Origin: Candidatus Berkelbacteria bacterium
GTDB lineage: Bacteria; Patescibacteriota; UBA1384; UBA12157; JAENIV01
DNA: 13,022 nucleotides
Reading direction: 5' to 3'
NCBI GenBank assembly: GCA_016844295.1
Contig: JAENIV010000053.1
Coordinates: 1 to 13,022 of the forward strand
The notes under the pieces: generated by a model
What the model was told of the DNA's origin: nothing
What the model saw: the letters and a program-made list of their open reading frames with translations, nothing else
Databases searched by the model: none
Made by a program: the position numbers and the translations under genes
In this document: piece by piece, positions 1 to 6,075 of the stretch
Position numbering within the stretch: the first letter of the stretch is position 1
Layout of the letters: each line of letters begins with the position of its first letter

Positions 1-1853
1 GCAAAAGAGATATTAAACATAAAACCGGACAATCTTTATTAGAATTTCAAATAAAACGGGGCAAGTCATTAAACTTGATAGATAATGAGCACTGGGAATC
101 AATCGCTGAGGGCACCTTAAAATCAACCCAAGATAAAATTATTAAGATATTGAAAGTTCCTTATGATATTTTTGTTAATTCTTCATACCTAAGGCAAGGT
201 CATGCCGATGAATTTACAACTAAAACCCCATCTGAACGCAAGAATATTCTAAGTGAAGTGCTAGATTTAAACTACTACGAAGAATTATCTCAAAAAGCCC
301 GTGAAAATATTCGTCAAAAACAGGAGGAAATTAAGCGGATCGATTTCCAAATTGATGATTTACAAATTCAAATCTCAAGAAAAAAGGAAATTTTAGAAAA
401 TATCAATCAAAACCAAAGAGAAGTATCATTACTTCAAACAACAATTTTAAAAACAAAAACCGAAATCACCAAATTGGAAAAGTCTCAAAATATTTTCGAA
501 GTTGCAAAAGAACGATTGAAGACTTTACTTGAACGTTACCAAGAACTTCAAAACTCCACCACGGAATATAAAAAAGAATTTGATAAATTAAATATCCAAA
601 AAAACGAAATTTTAGAAAAAATAAAAAACAAAGTATCAATTTTAGCCAACTTTAAACGACTTGACCACCTGGAAAAAATTTTATCCTTTGAAAATAACAA
701 GTTTCGTCAATATTCCACTATTTTACAGGAACTTAAAGTTATTGAGCATATAAAAAACGAGGTTGACCAAAATACTCTAAGAATAAAAAATATCTCCAAT
801 TGTCCCACGTGTTTTAGGCCCATGCCTAAACAAGAAGCTGTAAAAATTAATTCACATTTGGTTAAAGAATTTAATAATAAATATGGTTCCAAATTTATTA
901 AACTTCAAAATGACCTTAAAAAACTTAATTATGATGAAAAATATACCCGAAAAGTCCAAAGAGAGATAGATAAATTAACAAATGCTCGCGACGAAAAACA
1001 AAGTTTAGATATTGCTGAAAATAACCTGGCTAATATTAATCAAAACCTAAATAAAATTGTCTCGAATTTTACCAAAGTCAAAACCGACGCTCAAAAAATT
1101 TCTAACGAAGGTAAACAATTAAAAGATAAAATAGGCAAACTGGAGAACGTTAATGATACTTGGCAAGAAACACGGGAAAAATTCGATGCTCAAACCGATA
1201 AACTTTCAGACCTTAAGGGTAGTCTTGGCGCTTTTAAACAAGAATTAATTTACATTGAAAATCATGAAAAAGACTTAATCAAAGTTGAAAAAGAAAAAAT
1301 TGAGACTCAAAAGGAAATTGCTAATTTAGAAGAACTTGCCCTTGCCTTCGGCAAAAAGGGCATACAGGCGATGATAATTGAACAGTCATTGGCTTCCATC
1401 GAAGAAAACGCAAATATTTTACTAAAAAAGATTACCGGCGACAGGATGTCTATGAAATTTATCACCCAAAAAGAAAAAAAGGCAGGCTCAAGTGATGATA
1501 ATTTAATAGAAACTTTGGAAATAAAAATATCTGATGAGTTAGGCGAAAGGGACTACGAAATGTATTCGGGCGGCGAGGCTTTCAGAATTAATTTTGCCAT
1601 CAGGATTGCTCTGAGCAAACTTTTAGCCTCGCGCGCGGGAACTCATTTAAAATTTTTGGCGATTGATGAAGGTTTTGGGATGCTTGACAGCGCTGGCCGA
1701 GATGATTTAGTCGCGGCGATAAATTCTATTAGTCCCGATTTTGATAAAATTTTGGTCATTACTCATTTACAAGAACTTAAAGATTTATTCCCTACAAAAA
1801 TTGAAGTTACTAAAGACGAAACTGGTTCGCATTTAGAAGTTATTAATTCATAA
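1..1853 (+). CDS. sbcC: SbcC/Rad50-type repair ATPase, 5'-truncated by window
   Basis: This is the C-terminal part of an SMC-like ATPase of the SbcC/Rad50 family, which with the nuclease SbcD/Mre11 processes DNA ends and hairpins. The reading frame (codons from base 3) is open to the window edge, so the Walker A half lies upstream and the TTG at 75 is not the real start. Counting from that TTG: the N-lobe end with QGHADEF and the following 'R' helix, a long charged coiled coil to about residue 235, a zinc hook CPTC (C243, C246; bases 801-812), a returning coil to about 430, then the C-lobe with the ABC signature SGGE (S498), Walker B FLAIDE (D531, E532), the D-loop and the switch histidine in VITH. 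It ends in a convergent arrangement with the next gene. The SbcC/Rad50 assignment is firm; the partner gene sbcD is not in view. Confidence 0.93.
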   Translation, partial: KRDIKHKTGQSLLEFQIKRGKSLNLIDNEHWESIAEGTLKSTQDKIIKILKVPYDIFVNSSYLRQGHADEFTTKTPSERKNILSEVLDLNYYEELSQKARENIRQKQEEIKRIDFQIDDLQIQISRKKEILENINQNQREVSLLQTTILKTKTEITKLEKSQNIFEVAKERLKTLLERYQELQNSTTEYKKEFDKLNIQKNEILEKIKNKVSILANFKRLDHLEKILSFENNKFRQYSTILQELKVIEHIKNEVDQNTLRIKNISNCPTCFRPMPKQEAVKINSHLVKEFNNKYGSKFIKLQNDLKKLNYDEKYTRKVQREIDKLTNARDEKQSLDIAENNLANINQNLNKIVSNFTKVKTDAQKISNEGKQLKDKIGKLENVNDTWQETREKFDAQTDKLSDLKGSLGAFKQELIYIENHEKDLIKVEKEKIETQKEIANLEELALAFGKKGIQAMIIEQSLASIEENANILLKKITGDRMSMKFITQKEKKAGSSDDNLIETLEIKISDELGERDYEMYSGGEAFRINFAIRIALSKLLASRAGTHLKFLAIDEGFGMLDSAGRDDLVAAINSISPDFDKILVITHLQELKDLFPTKIEVTKDETGSHLEVINS

Positions 1854-1877
1854 AAACCCCTGGCCAGACACCAGGGG
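1852..1877 (-). terminator. Rho-independent terminator of the minus-strand small gene
   Basis: A perfect 7-bp stem CCCCTGG/CCAGGGG with a 7-base loop lies at 1857-1877, two bases from the stop codon of the minus-strand gene. Read on the minus strand it is followed by five T (plus-strand A run 1852-1856), the classical layout. On the plus strand there is no T run after the stem, so it serves mainly the minus gene but may also slow transcripts arriving from sbcC. Confidence 0.85.
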
Positions 1878-1878
1878 C

Positions 1879-2235
1879 TTATGTTTCAGGTATGTAGATC
1901 ACTTTTAGTCTCTCAAACCATTTTGTATCGATTTTAGATTGATCATTAGGTCGACCGTACATATCGACCGTGCCATCAAGGTAATCACTTTTTCTGGGAA
2001 TATAGCCCAAACAATCTTCTAAAATATGGACAACCGCTCCGAATAGAGATGTCATTCCATACGCACGGCAAACTTCACTGATACCTTCAAAATGGTGGTA
2101 AAGTGCTCGATGTGCATTGCTTGTAAAAGGATTTTTGTCCGGATCGTATTGTTGATCTAGAAACTCATGAATATTGGTAAATGGCTGATCAAACAACTCC
2201 CTGCATTGCATTTCATGAACGGCAAGTTCAGACAT
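1879..2235 (-). CDS. Small conserved hypothetical protein, DUF6915-like
   Basis: A 118-residue soluble acidic protein with no signal peptide or membrane segment. I chose ATG at 2235 rather than the TTG at 2238 because AGGAG sits 8 bases upstream of the ATG. The middle of the protein carries HRALYHH followed by EG-I and then H-x2-EDCLGYIP-x3-D. From memory this resembles the pattern of DUF6915 (HRAL-x-H then H-x2-ED-LG-IP-x-D), a family of unknown function; a search is needed to confirm that. The conserved His and Asp/Glu residues could bind a metal, but that is a guess. It is a stand-alone gene with its own terminator just downstream and a divergent promoter region shared with the deacetylase operon. 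Its clear Shine-Dalgarno and somewhat higher GC differ from the core genes here, hinting at horizontal acquisition. Confidence 0.8.
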   Translation of the reverse strand: MSELAVHEMQCRELFDQPFTNIHEFLDQQYDPDKNPFTSNAHRALYHHFEGISEVCRAYGMTSLFGAVVHILEDCLGYIPRKSDYLDGTVDMYGRPNDQSKIDTKWFERLKVIYIPET

Positions 2236-2273
2236 CAACTATTCTCCTAGCGGGGCGTGAAGTACATATCTGA

Positions 2274-2281
2274 ATTATAAT
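2274..2281. promoter_or_regulatory. Palindromic ATTATAAT, possible divergent -10
   Basis: The octamer ATTATAAT is its own reverse complement, so a perfect TATAAT is present on both strands (plus 2276-2281, minus 2279-2274). It lies between the divergent small gene and the deacetylase operon. For the minus gene it would give a leader of about 30 bases that includes the AGGAG. No good -35 hexamer is seen on either side, so the assignment rests on the -10 alone. Confidence 0.4.
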
Positions 2282-2286
2282 ATAAG

Positions 2287-2297
2287 TATGGTAAAAT
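2287..2297 (+). promoter_or_regulatory. Extended -10 promoter of the deacetylase operon
   Basis: TATGGTAAAAT matches the extended -10 pattern TRTGnTATAAT with one mismatch in the hexamer. The hexamer ends 7 bases before the ATG at 2305, so the predicted start of transcription falls at or next to the start codon, giving a leaderless or nearly leaderless mRNA. This fits the absence of a Shine-Dalgarno for the first gene. The palindromic TATAAT 16 bases upstream is an alternative. Confidence 0.45.
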
Positions 2298-2304
2298 TAA
2301 TATA

Positions 2305-3132
2305 ATGAAATCAAAATATATAATTTTTAGTTTAACCTTGGTAATTCTTGTAGCAATTAGTTTATTGATCATTAATTATTTTAAAACAAATAATATATCT
2401 GCCAGTACAATCCTCGCGCCGCTACAAGCATCAACAACCGCGTACCCAAAAGTGGAAAAATTTGATGTTCCGGTTTTGATGTATCACTACATTCGAAACG
2501 CCGAAGGTGAAGACCAACTCGGTAAAAATTTATCAGTTTCTCCCGCAAATTTCGCTGCCCATCTTAAAGGGTTAAAAGACGATAACTACCAGACAATCAA
2601 ATTACAAGATTTAGCCGATATTAGTAGATCTGAAATTTCAAAAGTATATTTCGAAAAGAAAAAGCCTTTAATAATAACTTTTGACGACGGTTACGACGAC
2701 GCTTATACTGTTGCTTTTCCAACATTAAAGAAATATGGTTTTATTGGGACGTTTTTTATAATTAAAGATTATATTGGTCGAGACGGTCGATTATCTCAAG
2801 GTCAAATTGATACTATGACTAATGCCGGAATGGAATTTGGCGCTCATACTTTATCGCATCCGGATTTAACAAAGATAAATATTGATGAAGTTAAAAATCA
2901 GATTGTAAATTCAAAAGGGGAGTGGTCAGTCTTTTGTTACCCAGCCGGTAAGTATAATCAAGATGTTATTAATTTCATTAAAGAGGCTGGCTACTTAACA
3001 GCAGTTACAACGAAAATCGGAATTGCCAATGAAAATTCTGATTTATTCCAATTGCGGAGAGTTCGTGTCGAAAATGTTTCCCCTCAAACTTTAATGGATA
3101 AAATATCTTTTGCCTACGAACATGGAAATTAA
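2305..3132 (+). CDS. Membrane-anchored polysaccharide deacetylase (NodB/CE4 family)
   Basis: A 275-residue enzyme predicted to remove N-acetyl (or similar) groups from a cell-surface polysaccharide or peptidoglycan outside the membrane. Residues about 5-25 form a single hydrophobic segment after MKSKY, a signal anchor or signal peptide, followed by a Ser/Thr/Ala linker. The CE4 core shows PVLMYH (55-60) at its start, motif 1 TFDDGYDD (D127 as the likely base, D128 as metal ligand), motif 2 HTLSHPDL (H181 and H185 as metal ligands) and a motif-3-like CYPAGKY (211-217). The PVLMYH opening resembles the PgaB/IcaB-like branch rather than chitooligosaccharide enzymes. It opens an operon and overlaps the next gene by 11 bases. 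The substrate cannot be read from the sequence. Confidence 0.9.
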   Translation: MKSKYIIFSLTLVILVAISLLIINYFKTNNISASTILAPLQASTTAYPKVEKFDVPVLMYHYIRNAEGEDQLGKNLSVSPANFAAHLKGLKDDNYQTIKLQDLADISRSEISKVYFEKKKPLIITFDDGYDDAYTVAFPTLKKYGFIGTFFIIKDYIGRDGRLSQGQIDTMTNAGMEFGAHTLSHPDLTKINIDEVKNQIVNSKGEWSVFCYPAGKYNQDVINFIKEAGYLTAVTTKIGIANENSDLFQLRRVRVENVSPQTLMDKISFAYEHGN

Positions 3133-3835
3133 AAAAATTTATGAAGATAACAATATGGTAGTCATAGAAAAACCAGCTGGTTTGATTGTTCATCCCGGAG
3201 CGGGTGTGCATACTGAAACGCTGGTAGATTGGTTAATATTAAATTATCCCGAAATTAAAGATCTCAACTGGCCTGAGAAAGAGAGGCCGGGAATTGTTCA
3301 TCGGCTTGATAAAGATACTTCTGGGATTATGATAATTGCGAAAAACCCTGAAACCCTTGAAAAATTCCAAGCCAAATTTCAAGCCCATGAAATTAAAAAA
3401 ACATATCTTACTTTAGTGTTTGGTAAACTCGCAAAACCCGAAGGAGAAATAACCGGATTTATTAGCCGCGATCCGAATGCGCGACGTCAACAAACTACTC
3501 AGAGTATTCATTTTGATTTTCAACCAGGCAAGGCTCGGACGGCAAAAACATATTATAAAGTGATCAAAGAATATCGTTTTAATAATGAAGTATTGTCATT
3601 AATCGAAGCCAAAATCGAAACCGGCAGGATGCATCAAATTAGAGTTCATTTTAAATCTATCGGGCACCCAGTAATTGGCGATCCGATCTATAATATTAAA
3701 CATAGTAAAAGAATATCTAAAGAACTAGGTTTAAATAGACAATTTTTACACGCTTGTAAATTGGAATTCGATAATCATAAGTTCGAATCTATATTGCCGA
3801 ATGATCTAGAATTAATATTACAAAAATTTTCTTAG
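3122..3835 (+). CDS. RluA-family rRNA/tRNA pseudouridine synthase
   Basis: A 237-residue enzyme that isomerises uridine to pseudouridine in structured RNA. The RluA-family signature HRLDKDTSG is intact with catalytic Asp63, preceded by the VIEKPAGLIVHPG strand near the N-terminus and followed by the RMHQIRVHF and GHPVIGD motifs typical of the family. There is no N-terminal S4 RNA-binding domain, so it is a short form closer in architecture to RluA than to full-length RluC/RluD; the exact target site is therefore left open. I chose the ATG at 3122, which overlaps the deacetylase stop by 11 bases, because the protein starts at the normal family position; no Shine-Dalgarno is visible, so translation is probably coupled to the upstream gene. 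Confidence 0.92.
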   Translation: MEIKKIYEDNNMVVIEKPAGLIVHPGAGVHTETLVDWLILNYPEIKDLNWPEKERPGIVHRLDKDTSGIMIIAKNPETLEKFQAKFQAHEIKKTYLTLVFGKLAKPEGEITGFISRDPNARRQQTTQSIHFDFQPGKARTAKTYYKVIKEYRFNNEVLSLIEAKIETGRMHQIRVHFKSIGHPVIGDPIYNIKHSKRISKELGLNRQFLHACKLEFDNHKFESILPNDLELILQKFS

Positions 3836-3852
3836 CATGTGAGTTTCAATAT

Positions 3853-4437
3853 ATGGCAGGCAAATTATTTATCTTATCGGGACAATCTGGTGTAGGCAAG
3901 AACACTATTTTAAAGGCTATCTTAGAAAAATACCCTGATTTCCATCGTGCAGTGACCTATACTACCCGCGAACCCAGGCCTGAAGAAATTCCAGGAAAGG
4001 ATCATTTTTTTGTTTATCACGATAAGTTCAATGACATGATTAAGAATGATGAATTTTTAGAGTTTGCCAAAACTCACGGCGAAATGTATGGTACGCCCAA
4101 AGAACAAATTGAAAAAGCATTAAACGCTCGAAAAAATATTTTAATGGAAATTGATGTTAAGGGTGCAACTCAGGTAAAAAAATTAACACCGGATGCGGTT
4201 TTAATTTTTATCAAATATGATAGCAATAATATTGAGAGTATAATCCGAAATCGACTTAAAAATGACCCAAGTAGGGGAGAGATCAATGAAATAGATATAC
4301 ATACAAGAATTGCTACCGCTATAAAAGAATCGGAATACGAGAAGCACTACGATCATTCCGTTATAAATCCAGAAGGTCGCCCCCAAGAAGCGATCGACAA
4401 AGTAAGTGATATCATCAAAAAGGAATTAAATAAATGA
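3853..4437 (+). CDS. gmk: Guanylate kinase
   Basis: A 194-residue cytosolic enzyme that phosphorylates GMP to GDP with ATP, essential for GTP and dGTP supply and for salvage. The P-loop reads GQSGVGKNT (residues 10-18); the canonical form is GPSGVGKST, so Pro and Ser positions are replaced by Gln and Asn, while the key Lys16 is kept. The GMP-binding region shows YTTREPRPEE (R39, R42), YGT (79-81) and EIDVKGA (100-106), all as expected. Length is normal. It starts 17 bases after the pseudouridine synthase stop without a Shine-Dalgarno and overlaps the Nudix gene by four bases (ATGA), so all four genes of the operon are probably co-transcribed and coupled. Confidence 0.95.
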   Translation: MAGKLFILSGQSGVGKNTILKAILEKYPDFHRAVTYTTREPRPEEIPGKDHFFVYHDKFNDMIKNDEFLEFAKTHGEMYGTPKEQIEKALNARKNILMEIDVKGATQVKKLTPDAVLIFIKYDSNNIESIIRNRLKNDPSRGEINEIDIHTRIATAIKESEYEKHYDHSVINPEGRPQEAIDKVSDIIKKELNK

Positions 4438-4913
4438 AAAATACTAAGTTTCACTACATAGTTGCTACTGCCATCATTATCAAAGATGCACCTTGGGAAA
4501 AGGCCTTCCCGAGCCAATGGAGTGTCCCTGGGGGTAAATTAGAAAGTGATGATTATATGAAACTACCTCGGGACGGGCAAAATCAATGGTATAATATTGC
4601 TGAAAAACTCCTTGAAAGGGAAGTTATGGAAGAGGTAAGTTTAAAAATTAAAAATGTTAAATATCTCTGTGATCTTGTTTTTATTCGGCCTGATAACATT
4701 CCTGTTGTGACTTTAAGTTACTCTGCCGATTGGGCCAGTGGCAAAGTCAAACTTGCTGAAGATCAAGTTGATTTCGCCTGGGTGGATCTTAAAGAAGCCA
4801 AGAAATACAAATTGATTGAGGGCATTTACGACGAATTAAAAATGCTCGATAAAGTCCTCAAGGGTAAAAAAGTTATCCGATGGATTAAAGATAAATCACT
4901 ATCCACGGGCTGA
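4434..4913 (+). CDS. Nudix hydrolase with an insertion in the Nudix box
   Basis: A 159-residue Nudix-fold protein, a class that hydrolyses nucleoside diphosphates linked to another group X; the substrate is not predictable here, though its coupling to gmk (ATGA overlap) suggests a nucleotide. The box begins with VPGGKLE (31-37) and ends with REVMEEVS (62-69), keeping the Arg and the Glu residues that bind Mg2+. Between the halves there are about 14 extra residues compared with GX5EX7REUXEEXGU, and the usual Gly near the end of the box is Ser69. WSVPGG and FAWVDLKEA are typical Nudix strands. The stop codon lies inside a palindromic repeat (4903-4922), so the last residues (about LSTG) are encoded by the repeat and the original C-terminus may have been changed by its insertion. 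Confidence 0.85.
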   Translation: MKNTKFHYIVATAIIIKDAPWEKAFPSQWSVPGGKLESDDYMKLPRDGQNQWYNIAEKLLEREVMEEVSLKIKNVKYLCDLVFIRPDNIPVVTLSYSADWASGKVKLAEDQVDFAWVDLKEAKKYKLIEGIYDELKMLDKVLKGKKVIRWIKDKSLSTG

Positions 4914-4986
4914 AGCCCGTGGTATGTTCAAGGTAAAGTTTTTTACGCTTCACACCTGTCATAAATGACAGGGTATTACACTTGAA
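4903..4986. repeat. Palindromic repeat cassette, possible REP/MITE-like or IS end
   Basis: Two near-perfect hairpins and an outer inverted repeat sit together. Hairpin 1 is CCACGGGCT-GA-AGCCCGTGG (4903-4922, 9-bp stem). Hairpin 2 is CCTGTCAT-AA-ATGACAGG (4955-4972, 8-bp stem). Around hairpin 2, TTCAAGGTAA (4927-4936) pairs with TTACACTTGAA (4976-4986) with one bulged base. Neither hairpin is followed directly by a T run, so these are not simple terminators. Hairpin 1 resembles the repetitive extragenic palindromes and IS200/IS605-type subterminal hairpins seen in many genomes; that is an inference. The cassette lies exactly between the core operon and the GC-richer hisG unit. No transposase or TnpB gene is in view. 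Confidence 0.55.
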
Positions 4987-5031
4987 AATAAAGTACTCTC
5001 ATATTAGAAAATAATCATTAAATGCTCTCAC

Positions 5032-5060
5032 TTGACTTCCTCTCTTAAATTTGGTTAAAT
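5032..5060 (+). promoter_or_regulatory. Sigma70-type promoter of hisG
   Basis: TTGACT (5032-5037) and TTAAAT (5055-5060) are separated by exactly 17 bases. A TATAAA at 5060-5065 is an alternative -10 with a longer spacer. The predicted leader is about 25 bases and contains the Shine-Dalgarno of hisG, unlike the leaderless arrangement seen for manC. Confidence 0.6.
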
Positions 5061-5079
5061 ATAAAGTCCAGACGGACAC

Positions 5080-5085
5080 AGGGAG
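5080..5085 (+). promoter_or_regulatory. Strong Shine-Dalgarno of hisG
   Basis: AGGGAG lies 6 bases before the ATG at 5092, embedded in a purine-rich stretch. It is the best ribosome-binding site in the window and fixes the hisG start; the neighbouring + strand core genes show none. Confidence 0.8.
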
Positions 5086-5091
5086 AAGAAG

Positions 5092-5979
5092 ATGGCTAGC
5101 GTCAAACTGGTAGTACCCGACGGCTCGATGGAGCAGGTCGTAACTGACATGTTAACTAGATCTCATATTCTATCTGGTCTAAAGGAACCACGGACGAAAT
5201 ACGCTCCATCAGCGGTAAGTTTTATCGAGACAATTCGTTATCAACGACCGCAGATTATCCCACAACTAGTCAAGCGCGGACGCTATGACCTCGGCATTGC
5301 CGGTGAAGACTGGATAGCCGAATGCGGTGTTGACCTTCCTATCCTCTTTACCATCCCCAGAGGAAGAAGTACCATGCTGCCGGTTCGCATCGTTTTGGCG
5401 GTCAAACATAGCGCTTATGGGAGCATCACTGACTTACCTCGAGGCTGTACGGTTGTTTCAGAATATCCATTAATATCAAAGCGTTACTGTCAGCAACACG
5501 GTCGTGAAGATATTGAGATCGTTTCTTGCTACGGCCATTCTGAGGCCATCGAAGAGTACGATGCGGAAGCTACGATCGAACTTACTGAAAGAGGCGATTC
5601 TCTCCGCGCCCATAACCTGCGCGAGATCGATACACTGATGACATCAAACACGGTGGTCGTTGCCAACCCTGAATCTATGGAAAATCCAGAATCGCGATCA
5701 TACATAGATTGCCTGGTGGCTCTCATTGCCGGTGCCTGGAAAGCGCAACAACTTATCTATCTAATTGCCAATGTCCCGAGGGCTCTCGTACAGGATGCTG
5801 CAACAATCATGGGTGGGATGAAGGCCCCGACGGTAAGCCCTACCACGAAAGATACCTTATTTGGCGTCGCAGCCTATGTTCCGCTGGATAGACACGTCGA
5901 CGTCATCCTCGAACTTACGAAGATCGGCATCACCGATATCGGTACCTTTGAGTCGGGTATCGTCACAAGTACCGAATAA
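5092..5979 (+). CDS. hisG: ATP phosphoribosyltransferase (HisG-like), long form, orphan
   Basis: A 295-residue HisG-family protein. HisG condenses ATP with PRPP to phosphoribosyl-ATP, the first step of histidine synthesis. The catalytic domain shows the RPQIIPQLV and DLGIAGEDWI block (about 52-75) and EYPLISKRY (124-132). The C-terminal domain (about 240-290) has KAPTVSPT, the loop and the ITDI pattern of the long-form regulatory domain, so no HisZ partner would be needed. Several normally conserved positions differ: PKG near the N-terminus is PDG (9-11), and the PRPP loop D-[LIV]-x2-[ST]-G-x-T-L reads ELTERGDSL (163-171). No other his gene is in the window, and Patescibacteria often lack amino-acid pathways. 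Base composition is much richer than its neighbours (5281-5340 is 34/60 G+C). It has its own promoter, Shine-Dalgarno and terminator, which suggests a transferred single-gene unit. Family membership is firm; activity is uncertain. Confidence 0.88.
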   Translation: MASVKLVVPDGSMEQVVTDMLTRSHILSGLKEPRTKYAPSAVSFIETIRYQRPQIIPQLVKRGRYDLGIAGEDWIAECGVDLPILFTIPRGRSTMLPVRIVLAVKHSAYGSITDLPRGCTVVSEYPLISKRYCQQHGREDIEIVSCYGHSEAIEEYDAEATIELTERGDSLRAHNLREIDTLMTSNTVVVANPESMENPESRSYIDCLVALIAGAWKAQQLIYLIANVPRALVQDAATIMGGMKAPTVSPTTKDTLFGVAAYVPLDRHVDVILELTKIGITDIGTFESGIVTSTE

Positions 5980-6004
5980 TATCCGACGCATTAAACAATA
6001 CTTG

Positions 6005-6034
6005 GGCGCGGTTTCATACTGCGCCTTTTCTCTT
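6005..6034 (+). terminator. Rho-independent terminator of hisG
   Basis: GGCGCGGT (6005-6012) pairs with ACTGCGCC (6018-6025), an 8-bp stem with one G-T wobble and a 5-base loop, followed by TTTTCTCTT. It starts 26 bases after the hisG stop and separates the hisG unit from manC. Confidence 0.85.
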
Positions 6035-6040
6035 ATCATC

Positions 6041-6069
6041 TTGACCTTAAACCATATTTTTAGTACAAT
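6041..6069 (+). promoter_or_regulatory. Sigma70-type promoter of manC, predicted leaderless
   Basis: TTGACC (6041-6046) and TACAAT (6064-6069) are separated by 17 bases, each one base off consensus (TTGACA, TATAAT). The -10 ends six bases before the ATG at 6076, so transcription should start at the A of the start codon. No Shine-Dalgarno is present, as expected for a leaderless message. Confidence 0.75.
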
Positions 6070-6075
6070 ATCAAT

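Noticed and set aside
75..77. TTG at 75 as start of the sbcC gene
   Set aside because: The frame is open to the window edge and the upstream codons continue the protein; the missing Walker A half shows the gene begins outside the window.
4903..4944. Terminator for the deacetylase-gmk-nudix operon
   Set aside because: The 9-bp hairpin is strong, but the first T run starts about 16 bases after it, and the hairpin overlaps the coding end; it fits a repeat better than an intrinsic terminator.
5380..5395. GGTTCGCATC as a tRNA T-arm
   Set aside because: It lies inside hisG in a conserved coding stretch and no acceptor or anticodon arms surround it.
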